From Saccharopolyspora erythraea NRRL 2338 (GTDB taxonomy: Bacteria; Actinomycetota; Actinomycetes; Mycobacteriales; Pseudonocardiaceae), in NCBI RefSeq assembly GCF_000062885.1, contig NC_009142.1, positions 2,655,584 through 2,719,583 on the forward strand: a stretch of 64,000 bases of DNA, written 5' to 3'. Shown one piece after another: positions 7,988-16,719 of the stretch (position 1 is its first letter; every line of letters begins with the position of its first letter). Below the pieces are notes generated by a model. The model was not told where the DNA came from, made no database searches, and worked only from the letters and a program-made list of their open reading frames with translations. Position numbers and translations under genes: made by a program.

Positions 7988-9262
7988 TCAATGCGCGGCC
8001 AGAGCGATACCGGCGGCCACCGCTGCTGCGGGCGATATCAGCAGCAGCGCGAGGCGCACCGCGAATCGCGGGCCACCGGCTGCGGCGGCGAGCACGAGTT
8101 TGATCAGCGTGTTGCTGAGCAGGGCAGCGCCGACAGCGAGCACGGCGGTGCCGACGGGGACGACCGCTCCGGCGAGGGCCGCCGCGGCCACCGAGGCCGC
8201 GTGCGCATCGGCGAGTCCGCCCGCGAACGCGGCGGCGAGCACTCCGCGGTCGCCGAGCAGGTCGGCCGCCGCCCTGGTGGCGAGCAGGAGAACGACCAGC
8301 AGGAGGGCGAGCGAGAGCGCGGCCCGCAGCGACAACGGCCGATCCAGGCCGGAGCCGGCCGAAGTCGAGCCGGGATCCGGGAGCGGCTCGTCCTGCCGGT
8401 GGTCGTCGCCGGATCGCCAGAGCATCCACCCCGCTTCGGCAAGTAGCACCACGACCCCCGCCGCGGCGGCGGGCAGCAGCCGGACGGCGACCGCCGGGTT
8501 GGCCACCGCGGTCACCGCGATGAGCTGGACCAGGGTGGCGATGCTCGCGGCCAGCACCGCGGGCAGCACCGCCGCTGGCACGTCGCGCGCGGAGCGGCGT
8601 GCCAGCACGACCGTGGTCGCCGATGCCGAGACGAACCCGCCGAGGAAGCCGACGACGAGCAGGCCCCGGCGTTCACCGAGTGCGCGGGCGGCGACGTAGC
8701 CCGCCCAGCCGATGACCGTGATCGCCACGACCAGCAACCAGATCCTGGAAGGGTTGAGCACCCCGTACGGCCCCATCGCACGGTCCGGCAGCAGCGGGTA
8801 GACCACGAACGCCACGACGAACAGGCGTACGGCGTCGGCGACGTCCTGGTCGGTGACCAGGCGGGTGGCGAACCGCCGCAGTGGTCGTTTGGCGGCCAGC
8901 AGTGCCACCACCGCCACGGCGATCGGGACCGCCCACGTCGGCCGGGTCCAGGACAGCGCGCCCAGCAGCACAGCCGTGATCGCCGCGATTTCCGTGGTCG
9001 CGCCCGCTTCCTCCTCCGCCGACGCCCGCACCGCCAGCACGTACCAGGCGATGACCAGTGCGCTCGCGGCTGCCAGGGCGGTGACCAGCACCGGGATCCC
9101 CAATGCCGCCGATGCCGCGCCCGCCACCGCCAGCAGGGAGAACGTCCGGGAACCTGCCGGCCGGAAGCGCTCTCCGGAGGTGCTGTGCTCGCGTTCCAGG
9201 CCCAGCAGCAACCCGATGGCCAGGGCGGTGGCGAAGTGGATGAGCGCGGTCGTGGTGTCCAC
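7988..9262 (-). CDS. MgtC/SapB - DUF4010 membrane protein
   Basis: A 424-residue polytopic membrane protein with about 11-12 predicted helices. The N-terminal 150 residues carry the MgtC/SapB signature (FATALAIGLLLGLEREHS, a GxRTFSLLA segment, TTEIAAITAVLLGAL). The C-terminal part is a DUF4010-type domain (ERRGLLVVGFLGGFVSASATTV, then after a charged loop near residue 290 GVLAAAFAGGLADAHAAS and LLSNTLIKLVLA). MgtC proteins help survival at low Mg2+ and in host cells by acting on ATP synthase; for this longer form no function is established. The GTG start at 9262 is weakly supported. Its promoter region is shared with the divergent tandem USP gene. Confidence 0.85.
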   Translation of the reverse strand: MDTTTALIHFATALAIGLLLGLEREHSTSGERFRPAGSRTFSLLAVAGAASAALGIPVLVTALAAASALVIAWYVLAVRASAEEEAGATTEIAAITAVLLGALSWTRPTWAVPIAVAVVALLAAKRPLRRFATRLVTDQDVADAVRLFVVAFVVYPLLPDRAMGPYGVLNPSRIWLLVVAITVIGWAGYVAARALGERRGLLVVGFLGGFVSASATTVVLARRSARDVPAAVLPAVLAASIATLVQLIAVTAVANPAVAVRLLPAAAAGVVVLLAEAGWMLWRSGDDHRQDEPLPDPGSTSAGSGLDRPLSLRAALSLALLLVVLLLATRAAADLLGDRGVLAAAFAGGLADAHAASVAAAALAGAVVPVGTAVLAVGAALLSNTLIKLVLAAAAGGPRFAVRLALLLISPAAAVAAGIALAAH

Positions 9263-9467
9263 CGAGGTCCCGCCTTCTCGCCAGGGACGGTGCCGGCGTG
9301 TTCACCGTGCACGCGGCGGTGCCGCGCCGCCAGCCGACCCCGGACGGCTTCTTCGCGATGTGCCGGGAGCCGCGCGATGGCCGTGCCCGTGGGTGCGGGT
9401 TGCGGTGGCCCGGAGCGGCCGTACGGTCGACAGCGAGGCAATGGCGGCGAAGCCACCGGGGGGCGTG

Positions 9468-10340
9468 ATGCGCGAGGTGGTGGGAGTCGACGGCTCCGAG
9501 GTGGCACTGGCCGCCGTGCGCTGGGCGGCGGCCGACGCCGCACTGCACCGGACAACGCTGCGGCTGGTGTGCGCGGCACCGCGCACACCAGGCGAACTCG
9601 GGCCGGAGGCCACACGCCAAGGCACCTCGATGGTCACCGACGAGCGGTTGCGCTGGCTGTCGAAAGCAGCGAGCACGGCGGCGGTCGCGGCCGCAGACCT
9701 GGACATCGAGCAGGAGGTCCGCGAGGGCGACCCCGGAGCGGTGCTGCTGGAGGAGTCCGAGCACGCGCGGCGGCTCGTCGTCGGAACCCGCGGGTTGGGC
9801 GAGTTCACGGGCGTGCAACTGGCGTTGGGGTCGACCGCCGAACTGGTCGCCATGCGGGCCCGGTGCCCCGTGGTGGTCGTTCCGGAGGCGGTGGACCTCG
9901 AGGGGACCGCGCAGCGGCCTGTCATCGTCGGGGTGGACGGGTCCCGCGTCGGGGAGCCGGCGGTCGCGGTGGCCTTCGCGGAAGCCTCGGACCGCCGCGT
10001 GCCGCTCGTGGCCGTGCACGTGTGGAGCGACGTCGCCGTCGACGAGTGGTTCACCGATGACTCCAGGGACTGGGAGTCGATCAGCCAGGCCGAGGAACGG
10101 GTCCTCGCCGAACGGTTGGCGGGTTGGCAGGAGCGCTACCCCGAGGTGCCGGTGCGGCGGGTCGTCGCGCGGGACCGGCCGGTGCGCTACCTGGTCGAGC
10201 ACGGCGCGGAAGGCCAGCTGATCGTCGTGGGAAGCCGCGGCCGGGGGAGCATGACGGGGATGATGCTCGGCTCCACCAGCCGCGCGCTCCTGCACTGCGC
10301 GCCGTGCCCGCTGATGGTGGTGCGCGGTAGCGAGGACTGA
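9468..10340 (+). CDS. Universal stress protein, tandem domains
   Basis: About 290 residues with two UspA domains (roughly 1-140 and 147-290). Domain 1 begins VVGVDGSE and has a degenerate tail (VVGTRGLGEFTG, LALGSTAELVAMRARCPVVVV); domain 2 begins VIVGVDGS and ends VVGSRGRGSMTG, LLGSTSRALLHCAPCPLMVVR with the full ATP-binding pattern. Same layout as Rv2623 and other mycobacterial double USPs. Start ambiguous: ATG 9468 (or GTG 9465) after a GGGGGG tract, or ATG 9441 with the extra peptide MAAKPPGG. Divergent from the MgtC-like gene and convergent with the SpoIIAA-like gene. Confidence 0.91.
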   Translation: MREVVGVDGSEVALAAVRWAAADAALHRTTLRLVCAAPRTPGELGPEATRQGTSMVTDERLRWLSKAASTAAVAAADLDIEQEVREGDPGAVLLEESEHARRLVVGTRGLGEFTGVQLALGSTAELVAMRARCPVVVVPEAVDLEGTAQRPVIVGVDGSRVGEPAVAVAFAEASDRRVPLVAVHVWSDVAVDEWFTDDSRDWESISQAEERVLAERLAGWQERYPEVPVRRVVARDRPVRYLVEHGAEGQLIVVGSRGRGSMTGMMLGSTSRALLHCAPCPLMVVRGSED

Positions 10341-10358
10341 TGCCGGAGCACACCACCG

Positions 10359-11114
10359 TCACGACGATGCTTGGCGGGTACCGGCGGCCCAGGCGATGGC
10401 CTCGTCGAGGTCGTCGTATCCGAAGCGGTTCACCTCGGCCTGCACGAAGTGCTTGGCCAGGTGCGGTACCAGCTCGGCGAGCTTGCTGTCGGCGGCCAGG
10501 GCCACGCGCCCGATGCGCCGGTGGTGGTCGCGGACGAACTTCATGTGCCGCAGGAGACTCGGGAAGTTCTGCCACCCGGGGAACTCGCGGGCGTGGACCA
10601 CCAGACCGTGCAGGTCACCCTGGCGCTCCAGCCACGTGTCCACAGTCACGGCGAGTGCGTCGAAGTCCTGCACCCTCAGCGGCTGTTGCACTTCGACCAC
10701 GACCACGCCGGTTTCGGAGTCGAGGTGGTGGGACACACCGGGGCCTTGCGGGAGCGAGCTCAGCCAGTCGGTCGCTTCGCCGAGCTCGTCGTTGCCGAAC
10801 ACCCGGGTCGGGCAGGACACCAGGAAGCTGCCGAGCCGGCTCAGTTCACGGATCCAGCCGATGTCGGTCACCACGGCGCAGCCGTCGAACAGCTTCAAGG
10901 ACGAGAGACCGACCTTGGTGTCTTCCCAGACCGCGGCCGGGGCGAGCCCCTGGAAGTCCGGGGCGACCTGGTAGAGGAGGCGAATGCGGCGGTTCTCCCG
11001 CCGTGCCGCGTCGATCAGCGGTTCGACGACGGCCTCGTACTCCTCCTTCGTGACCTTTCCACTGGCCTTGACGCCATCGATCCCCTCGGGCATGTTCGCC
11101 AGCTTCTCCAGCAT
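10359..11114 (-). CDS. Tandem SpoIIAA-like (STAS-fold) protein
   Basis: A 251-residue protein with two SpoIIAA-like domains. The first (1-125) reads GVKASGKVTKEEYEAVVEPLIDAA, then RIRLLYQV, a DTKVGLSSLKLFDGCAVVTD strand-helix and ELSRLGSFL. The second (135-251) reads VVVVEVQQPLRVQDFDALAVTVD, HGLVVHAREFPGW, LLRHMKFVRDHHRRIGRVALAAD and HFVQAEVNRFGYDD. Each follows the SpoIIAA-like family used for lipid binding or protein interaction; most homologues have one domain. The second domain is the better preserved. ATG 11114 has GGGAGG seven bases upstream. Lies between two tandem USP genes; no enzymatic residues are expected. The biological role is unknown. Confidence 0.8.
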   Translation of the reverse strand: MLEKLANMPEGIDGVKASGKVTKEEYEAVVEPLIDAARRENRRIRLLYQVAPDFQGLAPAAVWEDTKVGLSSLKLFDGCAVVTDIGWIRELSRLGSFLVSCPTRVFGNDELGEATDWLSSLPQGPGVSHHLDSETGVVVVEVQQPLRVQDFDALAVTVDTWLERQGDLHGLVVHAREFPGWQNFPSLLRHMKFVRDHHRRIGRVALAADSKLAELVPHLAKHFVQAEVNRFGYDDLDEAIAWAAGTRQASS

Positions 11115-11332
11115 GTCCGTGCCTCCCGATCCAGTGCGCGGCCAAGTCCGGCGCGCGTTGGCTGTGCCGGCACAGCGATACCCCGGACCCCGGGCATGGA
11201 TAACCCGTGCGAAAGGCATCCGGGCGGCGAGCGGCGCAGGTGTTCCGCCCGTGACCCGGTTGCGGTGAGGGTGTGCCCGGTTTCCACTGGTGTTCGGGCT
11301 CAGCCGGGGGTGCTGTCGAGTGCGGGGTGTCC

Positions 11333-12166
11333 ATGGTGGGAGATTCGCCGGTGCTGGCCGGTGTGGACGGATCCGAGCAGGCCGTGGTGGCCGCGGAGTG
11401 GGCGGCTGAGGAGGCCGATCTCCGCGGTGCGCCGCTTCGGCTGCTGGCGGTCGGTGACCACCCGGACCGCGAGGAGGAGCTGTGGGAGGCGCTGTCGCAG
11501 GCGGCTGATGGGTGCCGTGCACAACGACCGCGCGTGGAAGTCGTGGAGGAGATCCGCCAAGGGGCCGCGACCTCGGAACTGATCCGGTGTTCCAGTGGTG
11601 CACGGCTGCTGGTGGTGGGCTCGCACGGGCGCGGCCGGGTGGCCGAGACACTGCTGGGGTCGGTCAGCAGGGCGGTGGCGATGCACGCCCGGTGCCCGGT
11701 GGTCGTCGTCCGCGACCGGCGCCGCAGTTTCACGGTCGGCCCCGTGGTGGTCGGCGTGGACGAGTCCGCGCCGAGCCGGGAGGCGCTGCGGTTCGCCTTC
11801 GAGTCCGCCTCGGCACGGCGGGCGAACCTGGTGGCGTTGCACGTGTGGCGACCTGTCCGCGCCGAGTACTCGTGGGTCGACGCGCCCTCCGGGGCCATCT
11901 GGTTCGACCTGGACGACGCTCAGCGCTCCCTGGCCGGTCAGCTGGACGCGGTGCGTGCGTCGTTCCCCGGCGTCGAGGTGCACTCCGAGGTGCGTTACGG
12001 GCATCCGGTGGACGAGCTGACGTCTGCTGCCTCCCACGCCCAGTTGCTCGTCGTCGGCCACCGCGGCGCCGGTGGGTTCGAGCGGCTGCTGCTGGGCTCG
12101 GTCGCCGACGGGGTCCTGCACCACGCCGAGTGCCCGGTCGCCGTCGTCCGCGGCGGTTCCGGGTGA
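11333..12166 (+). CDS. Universal stress protein, tandem domains
   Basis: A 277-residue protein with two UspA domains (about 1-135 and 138-277). Both keep the start strand (VLAGVDGSEQAV; PVVVGVDESAPSR) and the C-terminal ATP loop (VVGSHGRGRVAE, LLGSVSRAVAMHARCPVVVVR; VVGHRGAGGFER, LLGSVADGVLHHAECPVAVVR). ATG 11333 agrees with USP N-termini, with a weak GGGGTG upstream. A nitroreductase gene follows on the same strand after about 100 bp containing two alternative hairpins. The promoter is probably shared with the divergent SpoIIAA-like gene in the 218-bp gap before it. Confidence 0.92.
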   Translation: MVGDSPVLAGVDGSEQAVVAAEWAAEEADLRGAPLRLLAVGDHPDREEELWEALSQAADGCRAQRPRVEVVEEIRQGAATSELIRCSSGARLLVVGSHGRGRVAETLLGSVSRAVAMHARCPVVVVRDRRRSFTVGPVVVGVDESAPSREALRFAFESASARRANLVALHVWRPVRAEYSWVDAPSGAIWFDLDDAQRSLAGQLDAVRASFPGVEVHSEVRYGHPVDELTSAASHAQLLVVGHRGAGGFERLLLGSVADGVLHHAECPVAVVRGGSG

Positions 12167-12206
12167 GAAAGAAGCGCCGCGGCCCCTGCCGATGGCTTTG
12201 TTCCCT

Positions 12207-12246
12207 GGCACCGAGTCCCCGACGCAGGCACGTTGGCGTCGGTGCC
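12207..12246 (+). promoter_or_regulatory. Two mutually exclusive hairpins between USP and nitroreductase genes
   Basis: CCGACGC (12219-12225) pairs perfectly with GCGTCGG (12236-12242) around a 10-nt loop. GGCACCGA (12207-12214) pairs perfectly with TCGGTGCC (12239-12246) around a 24-nt loop. The 3' arms overlap by four bases, so only one stem can form at a time. There is no U-tract, so simple intrinsic termination is not evident. It lies 25 bp before the nitroreductase start and could be an attenuator, a processing site or an operator. Confidence 0.35.
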
Positions 12247-12270
12247 GACCACATCCGTGAGGGGTGTTCG

Positions 12271-13272
12271 ATGACCGGGAGAAGTGAACCGTCGCAGGAG
12301 ACGATGCGTTCGGCGCTGGCACTGGCGTGCCGGGCACCGTCGGTGCACAACAGCCAGCCGTGGCGGTGGAAGCTGGCCGAGCACTCGGTCCAGCTCTACG
12401 CCGACCGTTCACGGCTGCTGCCCGTGCTCGATCCGCTCGGGCGCGAGATGGTGATCAGCTGCGGTGCCGGGCTGCACCACGCGAGGGTGGCGTTCGCGGC
12501 CGAGGGGTGGCGTCCGATCGTGCACCGCGTGCCCAATCCCGCCCAGCCCGACCACCTGGCGTCGATCGAGTTCAGCAGGCTGTCCGAGGTGGACGACGAG
12601 GCGGTGCGGCTCGCCGCGGTCGCCGTCGATCGCCACACGGATCGCAGGCCGTTCCTGCCCGATCCGGTTCCGCCGGACCTGCTCGAGTCACTACGCGTGT
12701 TCGCGCACTCGGCAGGAGCGCGGCTGGTGTTGGTGTCAGACGAGTCCACGCGCAGGGAGGTCGAACTCGCGATCCAGCACGCGGGCTCGGTCGAACGCGC
12801 TCGACCGGAGTACCGCCGGGAACTGGCCGAGTGGAGCGGCACGCACGTGCTGGCGGAGGGAGTTCCCGCGCGCAGCCTGCCGGAGCGGAGTCCGTATCCG
12901 AGGGGGATGGCCGAGCGCGACTTCGGTGAGGTCGCTGAGGGGGAGTTGCCGGTACCGGTGCTCGACGACGGTGCGGTGCTGGCGGTGCTGGCCACCGGGG
13001 GAGACACCGTGTCCGACTGGCTGGGGGCCGGCGAGGCGTTGAGCGCTGTGCTTCTCGCGGCGACGCGCGAGGGACTGGCGACCTGTCCGCTGAGCCAGGT
13101 CAGCGAGGTCGCCGAAGCGCGTGATCAGGTGTGTCGGCAGGTGCTCGGGGGCGCCGGTGTGCCCCAGTTGGTGGTCCGCGTCGGATGGCCGGTGACGGGC
13201 GAGTTCCCCGCCGTGCACACGCACCGCAGGCCGCTGTCGGAGTCGGTCGAGCCCCTGTTCGCGGATCGGTGA
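12271..13272 (+). CDS. Acg-family nitroreductase-like protein (copy 3)
   Basis: A 333-residue Acg-type protein: CRAPSVHNSQPWRW near residue 20, DRSRLLPVLDPLGREMVISCGAGL near residues 45-68, DRHTDRRPFLPDP near 115 and AGEALSAVLLAATREGLATCPLSQ near 265. Closest in motif detail to Rv3131/Rv2032-type proteins. GAGGGG is placed upstream of ATG 12271. Convergent with the PEP synthase gene, 7 bp between stops, no obvious terminator. Together with copies 1 and 2 it makes three divergent Acg genes in 11 kb. Whether it reduces nitro compounds or only sequesters flavin cannot be told. Confidence 0.88.
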   Translation: MTGRSEPSQETMRSALALACRAPSVHNSQPWRWKLAEHSVQLYADRSRLLPVLDPLGREMVISCGAGLHHARVAFAAEGWRPIVHRVPNPAQPDHLASIEFSRLSEVDDEAVRLAAVAVDRHTDRRPFLPDPVPPDLLESLRVFAHSAGARLVLVSDESTRREVELAIQHAGSVERARPEYRRELAEWSGTHVLAEGVPARSLPERSPYPRGMAERDFGEVAEGELPVPVLDDGAVLAVLATGGDTVSDWLGAGEALSAVLLAATREGLATCPLSQVSEVAEARDQVCRQVLGGAGVPQLVVRVGWPVTGEFPAVHTHRRPLSESVEPLFADR

Positions 13273-13279
13273 GGTGCGC

Positions 13280-15574
13280 TCAGGTTCTCGTCCGGGCTGC
13301 CTCCAGGAGCACCCGCCGTTCCGCGCTGTCCACGGTGCGGCGCACCGCGGCGACCGCGTCGGGGTTGACCGAGATCGACGTGATGCCCAGCCGCACGAGG
13401 TGTTCGGCGAACGCGGGATCGCGGGACGGTGCCTGACCGCACAGCGACGAGGTGATGCCCGCGCGGCGGGCAGCGGACACGATGCGCCCGATCGCGTCCA
13501 GAACCGCTGGGTCGCTCTCGTCGAACAGGGGAGCGCACAACTCCGAGTCCCGGTCCACGCCGAGGACGAGCTGGGTGAGGTCGTTGCTGCCTATGGACAC
13601 GCCGTCGATGCCGAGACCGGCGTACACCGGCAGCCAGTACTGCACCGACGGCACCTCGGCCATGACCCAGCGCCGCAGTCCGCGATCCCGGCCCAGGCGG
13701 CTGCGGTCCACCTCCTCGAGGCACTGTTCGAGCTCCCAGCGGGTGCGGACGAAGGGGATCATCAGATGCAGGTTGGGCGTCGCTTCCCGCACGCGCGCCA
13801 GCGCCTCCAGTTCCATGCGGAACAGCGACGGGTCCTGGACGTAGCGGTAGCAGCCGCGGTAGCCGATCATCGGGTTGTCCTCGGTCGGCTCGTGCTCCTC
13901 TCCACCGGTCAGGTGGCGGAACTCGTTGCTGCGGAAGTCCGCCGCCCGGTAGACGACGGGTCGGGGCATGAATGCCCCGGTGATCGACTTCACGGCCGAC
14001 ACCAGAGCGGTGATCGCCCCCTCGCGGCCGTCGCGGGCGAGCACCCGCCCGGGGTGTTCACCGCCGAGCGCGTCGGTCAGCAGGAACTCCGCGCGCAGCA
14101 GCCCGACCCCGTCGACGTCCATGGCGGCCACTTCTCCAGCGCGTTCGGCCATGGCCAGGTTGACGTAGATGCGGGTGGCCAACGACGGTGCCGGGCCGGT
14201 GGCGGCGCTGGGACGTTCTCGCCCCGAAGTGGTGACCGCGGTGGCGGTTTCCTCGGTGACCGTGCCGCTGGAGCCGTCGACGGTCACCCGCATGCCGTCG
14301 TGCAGGTCCTTGGTGGCGCTGCGGGTGCCGACCACGCACGGCAGGCCGAGCTCGCGCGCCACGATCGCCGCGTGGCAGGTCATCCCACCGCTGTCGGTGA
14401 CCAGCGCGGCGGCCTTGCGGATCGCGGGCAGCCAGTCGGGCGCGGTCATGGGAGCCACCAGGACATCGCCGTCGTGCAGGTCACCGGACTCGGCCGGCGT
14501 CCTGATGACCCGCACCGGCCCCGACGCGGTGCCGAAGGAAGCACCAAGACCGGAGGCCAGGGCGGTGCCCTGGGCGCCGTGCTGCTCGTGGGTGGCCAGC
14601 GTGGTGATCGGACGCGACTGCAGCAGCCACAGCTTGCCGTCGCAGATCGCCCACTCGACGTCCTGCGGAGCACCGTAATGCTCTTCCACTCGCACCAGCA
14701 GGCGTCCCAGATCGCGCAGGTCGGCGTCGCCGAGCGTCCGCCGCTCGGCTTCGCCGGTGATCTCGATCCTCCGCTGGTGGCCGCTCTCGTCACGTGCGAT
14801 CTTGTGCGTTTTGTGGCCGATGTTCATGTCCAGCAAGCGGAGGTCGGCTTTGCGGATGGTGTAGGTGTCGGGTTCGACGGCGCCCGACACCACCGACTCG
14901 CCGAGCCCGAAGCTCGCCTCGACCAGCAGCTCCTCGCGCGAGCCCGTCGCCGGGTTCGCGGTGAAGGCCACGCCGGAGGTGTCGGCGTCGACCATCGACT
15001 GCACGATCACCGCCATCGCCGGTGCCTCGCGGACGTCCTGGGCAGCCCGGTAGGCGAGCGCTCGGGGGCTGAACATCGAGGCCCAGCAGTCGACCACCCG
15101 CTCGGCGAGCTCCTCCTGGCCGGTGACGTTGGTGTAGCTGGCGTTGACCCCGGCGAAGGACAGGTGCGGGGCGTCCTCGGCGGTGGCGGAAGAACGGACC
15201 GCAACCCGGTCGTGGTGGTCCAGTTCGGTGTATGCCTTGTCGAGGGCTGTTCTCACCTGTGCGGACACCCCCGCCTGGTGGACCAGGTCCCGCAGCCGGT
15301 CGCTGACCGCGGACAGGCTGTCCGGGTCGTTGACGACTCGGGCCGCCTCGGCGAGCTGCTGATCGAGCTCCCGTTGGATGTCCGCCTCCCGCAGTGAGGT
15401 GCGGAAGGCCTCGACGCTGACCACGAAACCGGGTGGGACCGGGAAGCCGGCGCCCGTCAGCTCACCGAGGTTGGCCCCCTTGCCCCCGGCGACGGGTACG
15501 GCTTTGATATCGATCTCGGTCAGCCACCGGATCCACTCCACCCCCGGCTCTCGTTCGCTCACTTCTGCGCACAT
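13280..15574 (-). CDS. ppsA: Phosphoenolpyruvate synthase
   Basis: A 764-residue PEP synthase (pyruvate, water dikinase), converting pyruvate plus ATP to PEP, AMP and Pi for gluconeogenesis. Domains in order: ATP-grasp N-terminal domain ([22 protein letters not shown]), swivelling His domain with the phospho-histidine motif [14 protein letters not shown], and a C-terminal PEP/pyruvate TIM barrel ending [18 protein letters not shown] and the S-I-S-VNPD pattern. Length is close to the usual 790. The start at ATG 15574 is supported by AAGGAG. An 18-bp near-perfect palindrome lies 65 bp upstream. Its location inside a dormancy-type island suggests a role in carbon rerouting under low oxygen, which is inference. 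Confidence 0.93.
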   Translation of the reverse strand: MCAEVSEREPGVEWIRWLTEIDIKAVPVAGGKGANLGELTGAGFPVPPGFVVSVEAFRTSLREADIQRELDQQLAEAARVVNDPDSLSAVSDRLRDLVHQAGVSAQVRTALDKAYTELDHHDRVAVRSSATAEDAPHLSFAGVNASYTNVTGQEELAERVVDCWASMFSPRALAYRAAQDVREAPAMAVIVQSMVDADTSGVAFTANPATGSREELLVEASFGLGESVVSGAVEPDTYTIRKADLRLLDMNIGHKTHKIARDESGHQRRIEITGEAERRTLGDADLRDLGRLLVRVEEHYGAPQDVEWAICDGKLWLLQSRPITTLATHEQHGAQGTALASGLGASFGTASGPVRVIRTPAESGDLHDGDVLVAPMTAPDWLPAIRKAAALVTDSGGMTCHAAIVARELGLPCVVGTRSATKDLHDGMRVTVDGSSGTVTEETATAVTTSGRERPSAATGPAPSLATRIYVNLAMAERAGEVAAMDVDGVGLLRAEFLLTDALGGEHPGRVLARDGREGAITALVSAVKSITGAFMPRPVVYRAADFRSNEFRHLTGGEEHEPTEDNPMIGYRGCYRYVQDPSLFRMELEALARVREATPNLHLMIPFVRTRWELEQCLEEVDRSRLGRDRGLRRWVMAEVPSVQYWLPVYAGLGIDGVSIGSNDLTQLVLGVDRDSELCAPLFDESDPAVLDAIGRIVSAARRAGITSSLCGQAPSRDPAFAEHLVRLGITSISVNPDAVAAVRRTVDSAERRVLLEAARTRT

Positions 15575-15638
15575 GGTCGTTCGTGCTCCTTCGTCGACGC
15601 CTCGCGCCCATAACGAGTCTCTTCCCGGCACGCTGGAG

Positions 15639-15656
15639 CGGCACGTTGACGTGCCG
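15639..15656. promoter_or_regulatory. 18-bp palindrome upstream of PEP synthase gene
   Basis: CGGCACGT-TG-ACGTGCCG: 8-bp perfect arms around two bases. A direct copy of CGGCACG lies at 15626-15632. It sits between the DUF1918 gene and the PEP synthase start (65 bp upstream). The form fits a dimeric repressor or activator site better than a terminator, as no T-tract follows. Confidence 0.45.
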
Positions 15657-15679
15657 GTGCGTCAGGGCACCCCCCGGGG

Positions 15680-15922
15680 TCACCGTCCGGTCGCGTCGGC
15701 ATGCGATGCGCGCGGAGGAAGCTTCAGGTGGTGGGGAAGGGATTTCTCGGCATGGGTGTCGGGGCCGGGGAAGAACAGGCTGACGTGGCCGTCGTCCAGC
15801 CAGTGGACCATGTACGGGGGTTCTCCGTCCGGGCCGCGCACTTCGGTGATCTGGCCTTTGCGGCGGTGGTCGTCGAGGTGGACGCCTTCGACGATCAGCC
15901 AGTCGCCCACTTGTGCTCGCAT
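15680..15922 (-). CDS. DUF1918 domain small protein
   Basis: An 80-residue protein. The first 60 residues match DUF1918: MRAQVGDWLIVEG, then a charged turn, KGQITEVRGPDGEPPYMVHW and DDGHVSLFFPGPDT. The C-terminal 20 residues are basic and unstructured. The fold is a small SH3-like barrel; function unknown, though mycobacterial members cluster with stress genes. AAGGAG precedes ATG 15922. The gene lies between the phosphoribosyltransferase and PEP synthase genes on the same strand. Confidence 0.88.
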   Translation of the reverse strand: MRAQVGDWLIVEGVHLDDHRRKGQITEVRGPDGEPPYMVHWLDDGHVSLFFPGPDTHAEKSLPHHLKLPPRASHADATGR

Positions 15923-16011
15923 GATCTGCTCCTTCGGCCTGCTGAGGTCAGCCTCGCCACGGCCGGCCGCCGCCGAGTAGGGGACAACGGCCCGGTGTGC
16001 CGCTACTCGTC

Positions 16012-16719
16012 TCAGCGCAGGTCTCGGGATTGCGGAGCACCGCCTGCGCCCGGCGACTGAACGGCGCGGCGGAGCAGCCGGCTCACCTCGGCGTCGCGGA
16101 CCGGGGGGAAGCAGCGGTACGACCGGCTGATGGGCTCGGCCGGACCCACCGTGGCCAGGCACACCTGCTCGTCGGTGACCTCTTCCAGGCGCTCCAGCGC
16201 CTGCGGTGGCGCCACGGGTACGGCCAGCACCACCTCTGCGGCGCCGAGTTCGTGGGCGACGCGGCAGGCGGTGTGCGCGGTGGAGCCGGTCCTGATTCCG
16301 TCGTCGACGACGATCGCCGTTCGCCCCCGCACGTCGGTCCGGGGTCGATTTCCTCGGTAAAGATCGGCGAGCCGGGCGAGTTCGCTTCGGGCGTCGCGTA
16401 CCGCGTCGGCCAGTTCGTCCGCGCCGACGCCGGTGCGCCACAGCACCTCGTCGTCGATGAGGCGGACGTCCTGCTCGCCCACAGCACCCAGGTTGATCTC
16501 CGGGTGGTGTGCGACGTGGAGCTTGCGCACCACGATCACGTCCAACGGGGCCCGCAGCATCCGGGCCGCTTCGAACGCGACCCCGATGCCGCCTCGTGGC
16601 ACGCCCAGCACAACCGGATCCGTCCAGGTGCCCCGGGCCAACCGGTGCCCCAATCGCTGTCCGGCGTCGGTGCGGTCATCGAACACCACCGCCTCGTGGC
16701 AGCCCTCGCCGCTTGTCAT
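16012..16719 (-). CDS. Phosphoribosyltransferase-domain protein (Rv0571c/Rv2030c type)
   Basis: A 235-residue type I phosphoribosyltransferase-fold protein. The PRPP loop is TAIVVDDGIRTGST near residues 135-148, and the N-terminal VVLGVPRGGIGVAFEAAR and VVRKLHVAHHPEINLGAVGE are the family hallmarks of the DosR-regulon proteins Rv0571c and the N-terminal part of Rv2030c. The base or sugar acceptor is unknown. The C-terminal erythromycin-esterase part of Rv2030c is absent. Its ATG overlaps the TGA of the upstream Pup gene (ATGA), so translation is coupled to Pup. No ribosome binding site of its own is needed in that arrangement. Confidence 0.88.
   Translation of the reverse strand: MTSGEGCHEAVVFDDRTDAGQRLGHRLARGTWTDPVVLGVPRGGIGVAFEAARMLRAPLDVIVVRKLHVAHHPEINLGAVGEQDVRLIDDEVLWRTGVGADELADAVRDARSELARLADLYRGNRPRTDVRGRTAIVVDDGIRTGSTAHTACRVAHELGAAEVVLAVPVAPPQALERLEEVTDEQVCLATVGPAEPISRSYRCFPPVRDAEVSRLLRRAVQSPGAGGAPQSRDLR

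Noticed and set aside
6630-8699. Long plus-strand open frame of 689 codons
   Set aside because: Arg/Ala/Pro-rich shadow of the Rv2004c-like gene in another frame; the true frame has kinase and Walker motifs.
12211-12224. AGTCCCC half-site before the third nitroreductase as a DosR box
   Set aside because: The left half does not fit the dyad spacing; the stem-loop interpretation of this stretch is stronger.
13274-15397. Plus-strand open frame opposite the PEP synthase gene
   Set aside because: High-G+C antisense frame; the minus strand encodes a complete PEP synthase with all motifs.
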